A stretch of DNA of 64,000 nucleotides. Source: Lenzites betulinus (lineage: Eukaryota; Basidiomycota; Agaricomycetes; Polyporales; Polyporaceae). The notes under the pieces were generated by a model that did not search any database, was not told the origin of the DNA, and saw only the letters and a program-made list of their open reading frames with translations. Below are positions 19,312 to 31,657 of this stretch, in pieces. Location: positions 806,001-870,000 of the forward strand of contig JABYQU010000003.1 of NCBI GenBank assembly GCA_022264855.1. The letters are read 5' to 3'. The position numbers and the translations under genes are program-made. How positions within the stretch are numbered: position 1 is the first letter of the stretch; every line of letters starts with the position of its first letter.

Positions 19312-21125
19312 ATGGCCTCCAAGAAGATGGAATACGGTGAGTCGGCTTTCTTTTACTCTCGCTGACAAGGATGGACCGGGGCATGGTACAGTGCGCTTGG
19401 GAAAGTCCGGACTGAAGGTGTCCAAGATCATCTTAGGATGCATGTCGTACGGCTCGAAGGACTGGGAGGACTGGGTTGTTGGCGAGACGGAGGCCATAAG
19501 GCAAATCAAGTGGGGGTATGTCCCGGCTGGGTCCGACTGTTGACCGCATGCCACCGCTAACCTGCGGCGTTACGAAGCTTCGACCACGGCATCACGACCT
19601 TCGATACTGCCGACGTGAGCAGCCTCGCCTCCGTTTACAACGACTGCTGTTGAATGTCATCCACAGGTGTACTCGAACGGCTTGTCGGAGATTATCCTTG
19701 GGAAAGCGATCAAGGAACACAACCTCCCTAGAGAGGAGCTTGTGATCATGACCAAGGTGCGCTCCCCGTCTCTGCTCGCTTCTGCACGGGGGTTAAACGA
19801 ACGTGCTCTACCTTCCGCAGCTTTACTGCCCCGTTCCCAAAGATCACGGCGCCAACATCTGGAAACCAGGCTTCAACCTAAGTGACCATGACATCATCAA
19901 CCAGCAAGGACTGAACCGCAAGGTACCCATAGGCTCTCAAGTTCCGCGTGTTCAAGGCTGACACTCACATTGGTGATGCTTCTCAAATAGCATATATTCG
20001 ACGGCGTGAAGAACTCTTTGAAGCGCCTTCAGCTCGACTATGTGGACGTCCTGTTCTGTATGCTGCCAATAAAGACGTATCCCAGTTTGCGGTACTGACA
20101 CCTCATTCTAGGTCACCGCTTTGACTACGACACACCTATTGAGGAAACGGTAGGAAAATGCGCCGATGATTGAATCAGCAACGCTGAGAGACTGACTCTA
20201 CACCTGCGGCAGATGCAAGCGTTGCATGACGTTGTGAAAGCCGGCTATGTGCGGTACATTGGCATGAGCTCCTGCCACGCCTACCAGTGTACGTCCCGCT
20301 CCATGCATCTCCGATCAATATCGGACTGACCTCGCGAATCAGTCCACCAGATGCAGAGTACGCCCTTCGAATTATTCTTTTGCTCTCGTTTCCTGATCGC
20401 TCACACATTGAGCGATAGACTACGCGATCAATCACAACCTCACGCCCTTCGTCGTCATGCAAAATCAATACAGCCTGCTCTATCGCGAAGAAGAGAGGGA
20501 GATGTTCCCCACGCTCAAGGTACGAGCTTCAACGCATGCCCACCTCCTATGCCGAGCACAGCTCATCGGCATTGCGACTCGGCGTAGCTCTTCGGTGTGG
20601 GGTCGGTGCCGTGGTCTCCACTCGCGCGGGGCCTTCTTACCCGACCGATGACCGAGGAGACCCTGAGAAAGAAAACGGACGGGTACGTCGGTTTACGCCG
20701 CAGCTCGGGCAGGGCTGCTGATATTAATGGTCACAACAGGTTCATGTCGATTTACCAACAGCAGGGCATGGCTGACATCATCAGTCGGTACGTTTCGTCT
20801 TATCATTGTGCTACTGAGAGGTTAGCTAACTTTAAAAAATTTGTCAGTGTCGAAGAGATAGCAAAGAAGAAAGGCGTGAGTATGGCTCAAATTGCGACCG
20901 CTTGGACGCTCTCCAAGCCCGGCGTGACGGCGCCCATCATCGGGACCACGAGCCTCAAGAATCTTGAAGACATCATTGGTGGGTCATACGACACCTGTTC
21001 CGTGTAAATGCTAATCTCTCCGTTTTCTGCCGCTCATAGGTGCCATCGAGGTCAAACTGACCGAGGAGGAAATCAAGTACCTCGAAGAGCCGTACAAGCC
21101 GTCGGAAATCAACGGCTACTACTAA
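19312..21125 (+). CDS. Aldo-keto reductase, aryl-alcohol-dehydrogenase-like, tandem copy 2
   Basis: Paralogue of the preceding gene with the same intron positions, including the 15-nt microexon at 20343-20357 that encodes the FHQMQ segment. It begins MASKKMEYVRLGKSGLKVSK. The tetrad is retained: Asp and Tyr in TTFDTADVYSNG, Lys in LVIMTKLYCP and His in DVLFCHRFDYDTPIEET. Differences cluster in segments that may shape the substrate pocket, for example SKDWEDWVVGETEA versus SPEWQEWVLGEEEA and MSIYQQQGMADIISR versus MYFLQQPYIPAVVGR. It ends KPSEINGYY. Intact frame and splice sites suggest both copies are functional. Confidence 0.9.
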
Positions 21126-22530
21126 GAGCTTCGTTTCGATACGTCACTATCTCGGATGTACTCACTACTAGCTCCGCCCTTGAAGTTGTATACTCCAGTT
21201 GTACTATCGCCAGTTGGCTACTTCGTTCCCATATATGATATAGGCAGTCACACTACTTGCTTTTGCAGGCCACTGCCACTGCCAAGCACCAAACGGATGA
21301 TACTCAGACCGGCATAAGCATGTAAAGTCATGACCACATGGCTTGGGCGCTCCGGGTCGAGGCAGCGAGTTGAGGCGCCGAATTTGTTCCGTTCCTCCTC
21401 GACCTCCACGCTCTGAGTATCTACGGTAATCTAGGCTACGCACTCAGTGAATTCGTGACTGGGGAGTCTATAACTGGATACCTTGGTCCTTGGATATCTG
21501 TGCAGGCTTCTGTCTATGCTCGATGCTGGCACATCATTCAGCATCAATATGTCCTCAGGCCTCGGGCTGCCTCGGGACACTGCAGAATTGGCTTGTCCGG
21601 GGCAACAACTTGACTAGCTATAGATCCACAACCTCTATCTAGTGTTTGGATTCCTGCCGCTTACGTCTGTCTGATCATGACTTTGTGACTTCCGTTTCAA
21701 TTGGCACGTGTATATGTAGTCTCCGCAGAGGCAGCCATAGCGGGGTTGTCTAGGGTTGTCTTTGCTGGCTTGATTACTCGGTGCCGTCTCGGTCTGCGCC
21801 CTGCTTTATAATTTTGACTCGTTCCGAGAAGTCATAAGGTACGTTCCTCCTTCAACTGGACACCTATCGCATGCATCGTCGGAGTAAGAGAACAGCGATG
21901 GCTGCGGTACGAAAACCACGCTTTCGTGCGGCACACGATCTCACTACTTAACTGTTCATTCTCCCAGAAGCCGGAGGATGTCGTAGAAATGCGTTTCATT
22001 CAAATCCTCGATTACACACCCAGACATGTTGGTAGGTACCACCGCCTATGGGCTTTTGGAGAACGCTCGAGTGTGGACATACAAAAATCCCTCCCCTCGA
22101 ATATCACACCATTCCCGGTGCCCAGACCCGCAAGCTAGGTTATTGGATGCCAGCACGCTTACATCAGACTATCCGAACACTAACTCCCGTCCTGCAGTGT
22201 CCCAACTACAGTGGAATACGATGTGGCCGGTTTCCAAGAAGCGCCCGCGCTAAGATGCAAAGTGACGTCAACTAACCCACTTATGTTTCGCATAACAGCC
22301 GGGCTCCTACCATACTCCTACGGCATAGGAAAGCCCCACCGCGAGCGCAGCCCCAGGTTGGCGCGGTTCCCCAGAATGCTCCCAACGGCCCCTCACGCGC
22401 ACCGACAGACGTCATAGCTCACACACACTCCCGAGCGCATATATACCTTGCGTCTTATCCTTTCATTTCACCACAAACACTTCATCACTCTCTACCTCAC
22501 ATCTTTACCACTTCCCGAATCCACTGCATC
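21126..22530. other. Intergenic region upstream of the small disordered-protein gene
   Basis: A 1.4-kb stretch. Short open frames (up to 79 codons) have no recognisable content. The last 150 bp hold a TATA box and a pyrimidine-rich leader for the following gene. Confidence 0.4.
22439..22446 (+). promoter_or_regulatory. TATA box of the small disordered-protein gene
   Basis: CATATATACC about 85 bp upstream of the ATG at 22531, followed by a CT- and CA-rich leader. Position and context suit a strongly expressed gene. Confidence 0.5.
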
Positions 22531-23152
22531 ATGTCTCTTAACGATCTCGACCCCGTTCTTAACATGAACAAGGGTGTCGGCGTCCACCCCGGCGTCGCCA
22601 ACCCGACTTCCGCCGGCAGCCTTGATCCTATGACTGCCAACTTCGTAAGTTTGTCTCGTATCTGTGTCTGTGTGCATCGACGATAGACGCTAATGCATAT
22701 ACGCTTGTGCTATAGGTGACTGACCCCACAAGCGACGTTGTCGGCGCGGGTGCGGGTGACAACTTTACGGGTCATAAGGACGCGCAGCGAAACTTCAGCA
22801 AGTCTGCGGGCGTCGTCGAGGGTCGTCCCGGCATCATCGAGTCTACGAACATCGACCCGCTCAATGAGAACTCCAATAAGGGTGCGCGTTCTGGTCCTCA
22901 CAGCCGTACGGGCGTAAGCTGATTCGTTTGTGTGCATATGCAGACGACGGCTGGGCGAATGCGCGCAGTACAGGTCCTGGGGTGTCCGGTGTGGGCGCAA
23001 CCCTTGGCGGCGCAGCATCGACCGCGTACGGCGCGGCGACGTCAGTTGCCAGTGGCGCGGCTAACGTCGCGTCGAACGTCGCGCAGTCTGCGTACAGCTT
23101 TGTGGCGGGAGACGAGAAGATGCGGAAGTCCGGCAAGGAGACGTCCACGTAG
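22531..23152 (+). CDS. Small disordered protein with Gly/Ala amphipathic C-terminus, function unknown
   Basis: Predicted 162-aa protein from exons 22531-22644, 22716-22881 and 22944-23152, all with clean borders and phase. No family was recognised with certainty. The first 100 residues are polar and Gly/Asn/Asp-rich, with GVGVHPGVANPTSAG and VVEGRPGIIESTNIDPLNENSNK. The last 60 residues form a low-complexity run rich in Ala, Gly, Ser and Val (GAASTAYGAATSVASGAANV, then SNVAQSAYSFVAGDEK) that could fold as a long amphipathic helix on a lipid surface. This recalls LEA-like stress proteins or perilipin-type 11-mer helices, but that is resemblance of composition only. The TATA-containing promoter and short UTR suggest strong or inducible expression. 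Confidence 0.75.
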
Positions 23153-24095
23153 ATTATGCGCGCGACTTTCCGGTCTGAAGAAGAATCTATGGGATGTATC
23201 AATAGTGTAAGATATAACTAGGAATGTATTGTCCGGCGTCGCTCAACAGCATCACAGCTTTGTAATGCCGGGTGTTTTACATGTAGGGGTTTGGTTCGCC
23301 AGGGCCGTATAATCGGTATGTTTGCGTCAACCGACGGAGACCCGTCTATCTTTCTCAGGAGTCAGAATAACGCCCCGTGTGGAAGCGATATAGACCCGTT
23401 TCTTGCACTATGTTACCGTTTGGAACCATACATGGTCCGTCTTGTACTTTCCGCCCACGCATTGCAACGACGTCGACTCGGAATGACTGTGAAAGTGTCC
23501 ATGCATTGCTACGCGTGATCTTTGTATTACGTAACATGCTTGATCGAACGTAGTACACTGTTAATTGATTAAAACACAAGTTCTCTCTCTCTTTTTCTCT
23601 GTCTCTCTCTGTCTCTCTCCGGAATTGTCTCCTGACTCATTCTCATAGGCCGGTGATCTCGGACACGTGGAAAATTCTCCGTGTGCCTTGTGTAAACGCC
23701 CGCCGCTGATCGTACTTAACCAGACTTAACCCTACTTAGCCCCGTCTGGACGTCGAGTCAGATCAAAACGCATTTTATCCAGGGCAATCATGCCACCAGC
23801 GCGACATTCACCCGGATATCTTCGGGTAGGATGTGAATAAGCCTAGTGCGCTCCCGCCGTCGCACAGCCACGGGCGTTGAGTCGTACGCCACCCGCCTCC
23901 ACAGTAACGTTGACCACGAACCACTACTTCTCCACGACGCACAGGCTGACTCGAGCCGCGGTCGCATATATACCCCCCTCAGCTGCCACTCGACAGAGAA
24001 GACAGCGGTCGACAACTACTTGCACTTCTTGTACACCCTGCGTGCATCAATCTAAACGCCCGTGACAAAGCGCCAGCCAACATTCGCGAGCCAAC
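23153..24095. other. Intergenic region with pyrimidine microsatellite
   Basis: A 940-bp gap. It contains a CT-rich microsatellite near 23581-23620, a cluster of ACTTAACC-like words (23717-23741) and, at 23966-23972, an ATATATA word about 125 bp before the F-box gene. Nothing coding is supported. Confidence 0.45.
23581..23620 (+). repeat. CT-rich microsatellite
   Basis: A run of CTCTCT units interrupted by CTTTTT and CTGT, about 40 bp, all pyrimidines except for a few G residues. Confidence 0.7.
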
Positions 24096-26523
24096 ATGAA
24101 GAAGACTGTCAAGAAGACTGTGCAGAAGACTGTGAAGAAGACTGCGCAGAAGACTGTGAAGAAAGACTTGAAGCCAAAAGTCAGCGTCGCGTCCCGGATT
24201 CATCGACAACAGCAGGACGATGAGCCCAAGGGGAAAAAGATGGCCAGAGACATCGGCAAGCTTACCGAGGTCCTCAATATGCCGCTCGACGTCTTCTTTG
24301 AGGTAGGCGCTTCCGCAACGAGCACCCCTATTTTCGCCAGACTTTTGCTCATGATATACCACAGTGTATCTCTCATCTGAAACCCATCGATGTCTTGCAG
24401 TTGGCGCGGACGTCGAAGGAGCTGCGTGGCATGCTTATGTCGCGGAGCTCTCGACATATCTGGATCGCTGCGCGGAAGAACGTCGTTCCCCGCTTGCCGG
24501 ACTGCCCGGACTACTTGAGCGAAGCTCAATATGCACACCTGGTCTTCGAGCGCACCTGTGATGTGAGACGCGTCTTCTTATTGTTGCCCGAGACGTTAGC
24601 CCCCATGCTGAAGCCGTGTCGGTAGGCGTGCGGTGTCAACAAGTCCGTAAACGTCGACTACGCCATACCCGGCCGCTTTTGCGGCGCGTGCTGGAAGGAG
24701 AAGTACGCGAAACGCCCTGCAACGTTCTGGTGGTTCTGCGCTCCTGTGCTGATACCCTATCCACAGCTGCCGCAACGGGGGAAAGCTTGCGCGTGAAGCT
24801 GGTGTCCCGACCAAGATGCGAGACGAGATTTACAACCTGCTCCCCGTCGCCCATATGGCCTCCTACAGTGGGTGTCCATGGTACACCACACGAAAATATA
24901 CTGAACTCCCGTACCTTGACAGGTTACTATCAAGACCCCGCGACAGAGTTGGCCCAAACGTCAAGCAACATCTACTATGAGCCCGAATACACAGCCGTGG
25001 CGACGGAGTATATGAAACTATCCAAGAGCAAGAAGGCGGGCGTCTTGCAGGCATACATCGACGAGCGCAAAGCAGACGCCGTGAAGCGATGGAACGTGAG
25101 TGGCTTTGCGCAATCCCGGACCGGACCCAACAGACTTCATGCCGTCGCTTCAGTTCAACCTTCTTGTCGCTCAATGGGAGCGGGGGCTGCATGACGAGGC
25201 CCAGAAGGTGGAGGAGGATGCTCGGAAGGCACGCGTGGCTGAGTGAGTCGCACGATGAGTTTGATGCACGACGAGGCCTCATGCGTTTGTGGCAGGATCG
25301 AGGCCAAGTTGAAGGAGTTGGGGTACGATCGCTCGGACTTCCCGACGAACGCGTACGCCATCGAGCAGATGATGGATCAGCCACGCAAGCTGACTACGAG
25401 AAGTACGTCGTATGTTTCGTGAACATCGTGTTCTCGCACGCTAACATGAACCACCAGTCTGGAACACCATCCGCCCCAGGATCATAGAGATCCTGGACGA
25501 AGAGCGTGAGCGTCGTGCCCTCGAGAGCTACCGCGCGAAGTGGCAGAAACGCCGCGATGAGTTCAAGATGCGTTATCACGCGTTCCTTCGCCAGGATCGC
25601 GACGCCCAGAAGCGCATTCTTCCAGGGTTCGAGGACGTCATGGCGATGTGCGAGGATATCCTTACTGGTGTCGAGCCAGAGGTCGACGTGACCGACGAAG
25701 AGTACGCTGCTCTCCAGTCACGCGTTCTACAGAAGGCTGGGGAGTACCGTGCTCGTGTCCTACACGATCTGGCTATTCTGATCTGCGAAGGGACGGACAA
25801 CACTACTTACGGTAAGAAGAAGACGCCGAAAGCCAAAGCTCCCAAGGAGAAGGGGAAGGGGAGACGCAAGACCGCCGATGACGAGTCCAATGACTCGGAT
25901 GAGAGAGAATTCGACGAAGAAGCCGCGCTGGCTCTTCTGGAGCGGCCGGCCTATCAGTTCCAGTGCAACAGCGAGAACAACAAGCATGCGCGCTGCGTTG
26001 GCTCGAAATCGTATCTCGGCATCTTGGAACACTGGCAGCAATCACACGCATCCGATTTGTGGTCGCGCGACAACATCAGCTTCGGCGACTGGTCCAGCGG
26101 CCCCAGCTGGCGCGGCGGCTTCAATGCACCATGCAAGAAGTGGATACTCGAGAATCTCAACTTGGCCGAAGACGCAACGATGTCTATGATCGAAGATGCC
26201 CTCAGGCGCGGGCAACCGGTGTGCTCGTGCTCTTGGACGCCCTCTGATCCCAACTTTTGGATACTACCCGACCCTGTGCCAGATTATCTCGTCCTCCATA
26301 AGCTGGTACGCCGCTTGCCCTTCTATTCGTGCTACAGTGGCTGACCGTCGTAATGCTCCCCTCGAAGACGATGCATGGCAATCAGTGAGCACACGCATCT
26401 GACCCCTTGATGCCAGGGACCAGGATTGCTGACAGTGACGAAAACAGTGCGGGTGCCGCCAAGGATAAACATAAACTCATTCTCAAGGGTACAGAGCCCG
26501 CTGACGACCCCCAAGCCGCGTAG
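24096..26523 (+). CDS. F-box protein with KKTV-repeat N-terminus
   Basis: Agaricomycete-type F-box protein, a probable substrate adaptor of SCF ubiquitin ligases. The N-terminus is a tetrapeptide repeat from 24096 to about 24170 (KKTV, KKTV, QKTV, KKTA, QKTV), encoded by a 12-bp tandem DNA repeat. The F-box follows, split by an intron: LTEVLNMPLDVFFE joined to CISHLKPIDVLQLARTSKELRGMLMSRSS. Next comes a Cys-rich segment (ERTCDACGVNKSV and GRFCGACWKEK) that could bind zinc through two CxxC pairs. A long, charged, probably coiled region with EILDEERERRALESYRAKWQKRRDEF follows. A KKTPKAKAPKEKGKGRR nuclear-localisation-like stretch lies near 25810-25870. The last two exons ending at 26523 are my preferred reading; without them the frame stops at 26342-26344. 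Confidence 0.75.
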
Positions 26524-27044
26524 CAAATGGTATCCGCACACTTCCAGGAACCCGCGATCGTTGGGCTGGACTGGACAATACCCCTGCTTGCTTCACTTGG
26601 GTCGATATAGTACTTGTTATTCTGGGTCGCATAGTATGCTGCTTCACTTGGGACGATACGGTAGTAGTGCTTAGTATTCGGGTCGTATATTACGTCTGCG
26701 GCATCTTGATTAGTGTCCAAAATCTATACAGTTTTGCTTGCTCGATGAACGCTACGTCACATCCGATCCGCCTATCGTGCCAAGCTCGAGCTTGACATGG
26801 AATTGTGCTCAAACTGGCCAAGCATGCGCGATACAAGGTATATGGTGATGGGTGCGAGTACAACAGACACATGATACAGCTGTGATGCGGAAAACAAAGG
26901 AACACGAGGAGCTCCGGGCACTACGGAGTGGCACGAGAATAAAGACGAACAAAGTCCCCATGTACAGCGATGCGGTATAAAACAGCGCATACGAAACGAC
27001 CATCCTCCAGGCAGCACAAGTCCTCAGCGGCAAGGCTTCCTCAT
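26524..27044. other. Convergent intergenic region
   Basis: A 520-bp gap between two gene 3' ends. No supported coding content. Confidence 0.4.
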
Positions 27045-28620
27045 CTACGACCTTCCCTCCTTCCTCGGCAGTCGAAGCGGCTCCATCGCCTTCGGTTCCC
27101 CGCCGCGCGCATTGGCGGCGGCGGCCGGCGACGGTAGAGGCGGCACCTCGCCTCCCGTAAGGGCGTTCGCCTCTGCGACCTCGTTGTAGAACTGCGTCAG
27201 GTGATAATATTCCACCGTCGACCGTGCCTCTTTCCGAGGCCGCCTTCGCGCAGCTTGCTTACCCTCGCCTTTCTCCTTCTCTGCAGGCCCCGCACGACGC
27301 GGCAAACGCTCGGAGGTCTGCGCCGCACCTACGACAGCCTCCACGTAGCCCACCTGCGCCTTGAAGGACGAGGCACGTTGGGCTTGGGTCGTAGACAGCT
27401 GCACCTCGCGCGGTACTGGCGGGTACCGCAGAGGCAGGCTCGCTTGCGTCCTCTCCACTTCGCGCTTCGTCGCGACCGGTGGCTTTGGCTGCTGGGCGGT
27501 CTCCCAGCTCTCTGACGAGAGTAGGAAAGAGTTCTGCGTCAGGCGGGGATGGATATCGCGCGGAACGTCGCGCGGCTCAGGCCTCGACCGTGGTGTGGGC
27601 GGGTGTTCGGCATCATCGGGCCTCTGCAGTACTCGCGCGGCCTGAGATTTCGAACGTTTGAGTCCGGCGGGCGAGGGCCTCGGTGGAACGAGGGTGTCTT
27701 CGCTGCGCCCGAACCGATCGTGGAGGTGCAAGGGCGTGATCGAGGGGCGACGGATGGCGCCCTGCCGGCGTACCGTAGCTAGCGTCCGAGTCACCGGCCC
27801 GCAATAGATGGACGCAGTCTTGTCCTCCTGTCCGCCATTGGCCTGTCCCTCTCCTCGGCCGCCTTGTTCTTGCCTGGTCGACGATGGAGTCCCGATGCGC
27901 GTGGTAGAGGAGATGGCGGTCTCCCTAACCCTCGCGCTTACTCCGGAGGTCGCGCTCTTCGACGGTGCGAAAGGCGAGAAGACCGCTAGGGTCGGTCCTG
28001 GCGGGGACCGATCCTGTGCAGCCGACTCGCCTGAGCGTTCCGTGGGCTTCGCAGTTGTTCGACCCTCCGGCGATCCACCTGCACTGGCGTACCTCGCTTC
28101 TCTCGTGGCTCGTCTCTCCGGGCGCGCCGGGAACGGGATCGAGCCCCCCTGCGGGCCCTTCAAGCTCGCCTCGATGATCGGCATGCTGCCCTTGACACCG
28201 TAGGGCAGATCCTCCTCGTGCGGCCGCTCAGGACGCTTGAAGGTGTTCATCTGGCGATGCACCTTCCGCTCGAGCTCGCGCTCCACAGGGTCCCGTATCA
28301 CCGGTGGCCGTTCGTCGACACTGGGCCTGTTAGGCCTGCGCGGCCGTTCGCCCTCGGCGGCCGTGATCCATTCCCGTGCGGAGTACGCTGGATCCAGACG
28401 GGGCTTTCCGATGTCGTCAGTGGATATCTTCCGACGTCGCTGCGGCTCGGTGGGTTCGGGAGCGCGTGGCGCAATTACGTTCCTGTTAGATTCGATGGGT
28501 GAGTACCTGCGCGCTATGAGAGGAGGATGAAGCTCACCTGACTGCATCCGACAGTTTACGGATTCTTGAAGGGAAGGATGCGCGTCGCTGCACCCCGCTG
28601 TTGGATTCGGAGGGCTTCAT
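27045..28620 (-). CDS. Intrinsically disordered basic protein, function unknown
   Basis: Predicted 506-aa protein rich in Pro, Arg, Ser and Glu, with no recognised domain. The chosen start at 28620 gives MKPSESNSGVQRRASFPSRI and joins exon 1 (28620-28538) to exon 2 (28482-27045) through a 55-nt GTGAGC-AACAG intron in the right phase. Starting at the later ATG (28547) gives a different 13-residue opening and is less likely, because that ATG lies in a different frame from exon 1. Two short predicted-helical patches stand out: DPAYSAREWITAAEGERPRR near the N-terminus and STVEYYHLTQFYNEVAEANA near the C-terminus. The latter has the look of a conserved binding helix. A partner or role cannot be named. 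Confidence 0.65.
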
Positions 28621-29328
28621 GACAGGAGCACAGTGCTGCCCCGTCTCACTTTCGTGTAGTGGTTTGGAGTTTGGTACCTCAAGCAATCCACTGCGCATGG
28701 TGAGGCGTATATATACCTTTCCGTGTGTGTCAAAGCGACTGTGGCCGCTTTGCCTGGATCAGTGGTGCGTCAAAGCACAACCCGGAGCTGCCACAAGTGG
28801 ACAATGCGCGGGCCATGGTCGACGCTTGGACACCCATTGACTAACCATGCGACCCTGTGTCAATTGCTTGGTCCTTTGTGCAGCGACAGCTGAAAAAGGG
28901 GGCATCGCATGTGCCTGTCTATGTCCATCAGGTTCACGGCCTCCTGTTAAACTGTATGCAACATACTACAGGTGTTGACATGGACGAACCTATAAACGCG
29001 CCCTTTGTAGTCTCATCGCATAGAGATAGTGGCAAGCGGTATGTACAGGGGCAAGTTCAACATTGCCGCAGCGCCTCTCCAGGATTGATACAAAACAAAA
29101 TAGCCATTAAGATGAGACTTTTGATCATACGCTGAAGCTCGTTGGGCGATGAGACGACCTGGTCGTAGTTGCAGACAGAACAAGCTCACTGGCAGGCCGT
29201 CCTGTGCCGAATCGCGCGAGTCACAGGGGGGCGTGATCGCGACAGTCACGCGATGGACCGTTCGGCGCTTCATCCGACGCGTCCTCATCCGCCACACCGA
29301 CCTCTGCCTACTCCTGCTGTCTCGAAAT
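28621..29328. promoter_or_regulatory. Divergent promoter region between the disordered-protein gene and RAD18
   Basis: A 708-bp gap between diverging genes. Open frames run up to 130 codons, but the one crossing the RAD18 start is a 5' extension of exon 1 without family similarity. A GTATATATACC word at 28707-28717 could serve the minus-strand gene. Confidence 0.4.
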
Positions 29329-30836
29329 ATGTCCACTCAACTGGATCGACTACTCGCTATTCCAGAGATATCTGACTCAACGGATTTTCCTGACACGACC
29401 ACCGCGCCTGGATTGCGAGGCCTCGACGACGCCGTCCGCTGCGACATCTGCAGGGATTTCTACGACGCGCCTGTATCCCTCAATTGTGGGCACTCATTCT
29501 GCTCCGGGGTGCGTGAGTGTCGTCTGCTTTGTGATGCATAGGCTCTCGTACTCAACGATAGGACGTTATAGTGCATACGCTCGGCTCTTCCAATCAGTGC
29601 GATATGTCCAACATGCAGGAAAGAGGCGTCGGAAGTCAACCTGCGAAAGAACTTGGCGATTGAGAGGGCGGTGCATGCGTGGAAGATTGCTAGGTAAGTC
29701 CATGAGTCGTCTTTAGTCCGATGTTTGTAGCTAACAGCCAACCTCAGACCGCTCATTTTGCGACTCACCCTAGAGGAGCACGAGAGGAAGACGCGTCCTG
29801 AGGGTCCAAGACTTGAAATTATTCAACGTGGGGAACCTCCACGGAAACGCAAGAGGAGCGGCACTCCCTCAAACGCGTCGGAAAACGAGATTATCGACCT
29901 TGCATCGTCCAGCCCCGCCCCCTCAGGATCAGAAGCGGCACCAACGGACGCGCTGCCAGGTGCGCATTCTCTATCATGCGTGATTAAGGTGAAGACTCAA
30001 GCGTGCCTCATAGACACTGTGGACTGTCCAATTTGCCAAAAGGCGGTCCCTTCCCAGAAGATCAACATGCACATCGACAGCAATTGCAAACGACATCTAG
30101 CAGAAAATGTTCTGCGTGCAACGCCTCTCGATCCGAAGGGGAAGCAGCGGGAGCAGTGGTCAAAACTATTGGGCGACGGGGGTGCTTCGACCACTAGTGG
30201 AAAGGGAAAGGGTAAAGCAAAGGGTAAAACACGGTTCGTCTGCACACATTTCCTGCGGGCAACACTGCTGACCGTCAGAATAGGGCGAAGGCAGGTAGCG
30301 AAGATGCAGAGCCCGAGCACCTTCCGAAGGTTGCATATGACATTCACCCTCAGAAGCGCATTGTGCAGCTTCTCAACGAATGGGGTCTATCGACTCACGG
30401 TGACAAGAACGCCCTCGTTAGGCGACATAGCAAGTGCGTATGCACGCGTATATGCCTGTGTTGGGCGACATTGACCGCCTAGCACAGATGGATAATCATG
30501 TACAACGCAAACGTGGATCGCGCGCTAGAGAATCGGAAGACAGTCGAGCAGCTGCGTAACGACCTACGTCGAGCAGAAGAAGCCGAACACAAGACGCGCA
30601 AGGAGATTATCGACGACCCCGTCGCATACCAGGTACGTGTAGGCTATACATTGGTACTTTCGCATACCTACGCTGACATATTACGCGGCGCGCAGAAAGC
30701 CAATAAGGCAGCATTCGCGAAGCTCACGGAAGCAGCACGTCCCAAGAAGACCATACCGCCGGATCCTCCGGAGGCGGAGGGGTCTACCGCGGCACCTGCG
30801 CCTACGGCTGACGTCGTGGACATTGACAATCCTTGA
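29329..30836 (+). CDS. RAD18: Postreplication repair E3 ubiquitin ligase Rad18
   Basis: Nuclear RING E3 that with Rad6 monoubiquitinates PCNA at stalled forks. Domain order is diagnostic. The RING finger (from about residue 35) reads RCDICRDFYDAPVSLNCGHSFCSG, spliced to CIRSALPISAICPTCRKEASE; its Cys3HisCys4 ligands are all visible. A UBZ4 zinc finger reads DCPICQKAVPSQKINMHIDSNC. A SAP DNA-binding motif follows, spliced as HLPKVAYDIHPQKRIVQLLNEWGLSTHGDKNALVRRH. A C-terminal Rad6-binding-like helix (DRALENRKTVEQLRNDLRRAEEA) follows. Five or more short introns are required. The ATG at 29329 gives MSTQLDRLLAIPEISDSTDFPDTT, a family-like opening. The linker between RING and UBZ carries a basic patch (PPRKRKRSG) that is a likely nuclear localisation signal. 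Confidence 0.93.
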
Positions 30837-31657
30837 CTGGAAACCTCTTGGCGGACTTTATATCTTAGGTACGCGTCTGCCACGCCCTCGGGTGGCCACC
30901 GTCGGCAAGCTGATTTACGGAGTCGCCCTGTTCCCTCTCACCAGTGTATTTACAAGGATGTCACTGTTTCTTGGTTCTCGAGATCTGCGTTTTGAGTCAC
31001 TCCTGCGTGAACCTTTTGGAATACAAGCCGTGTCGGAACATGAAACCCACGTCAGGTTCAAGACGACCCCGGCGCATTCAGACGGAGCGACGCAATGTGC
31101 GATCCGGTTTGATATGAGGCTTTGCGCCGGTCAGACTCACAAGTCTTGCCCGATCCACGTTGTCCGTAACTCATCGGAACCCTTTCGCAAAGGGTGGGCC
31201 TTACCGGCCGGTCGAGTTGTGAAAGCCTGGACCCTATTACACAGCTTCTGGCCGGATTTGCAACACACACAACATAGCTTGCAGTGGATTATTTCTCCCG
31301 CCGACATTGTGCATAGCCTTCTTCCGCCGACGGGTGCAATGCGATGCACGCGCTGCACTAGTACGACTTATGAAATCCTCTAAGGTCATAATCTTGGCAG
31401 CCGTGAAACGCCGAGCGGGCCTCAAGTACCCGGGTATCACAACGACGAGTACGTACCAATCCCACCCGCTGTGCATAGCTCGTCGGGATATTGAAGGCCC
31501 TGGCCATTTCACACAGCCGCTACACGGCCTTCCTCGGAACAAGCGAAGTATGCAGTCCACACTTCTTCAGGCTGTACGTCGGATGGAGCTTATGAGGATG
31601 CTATAGGCCTCCGCGCTGAGTGGACATCCCCCTCCGGGATCCTCATCATCCGGCTCC
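30837..31657. other. Intergenic region between RAD18 and the DUF3632-like gene
   Basis: An 821-bp tandem gap. Open frames here (up to 186 codons from within RAD18) lack coding codon bias. Nothing further is supported. Confidence 0.4.

Noticed and set aside
28507..28537. 31-nt intron in the disordered-protein gene
   Set aside because: In phase but too short for normal splicing. The acceptor 24 nt further on gives a 55-nt intron in the same frame and is preferred.
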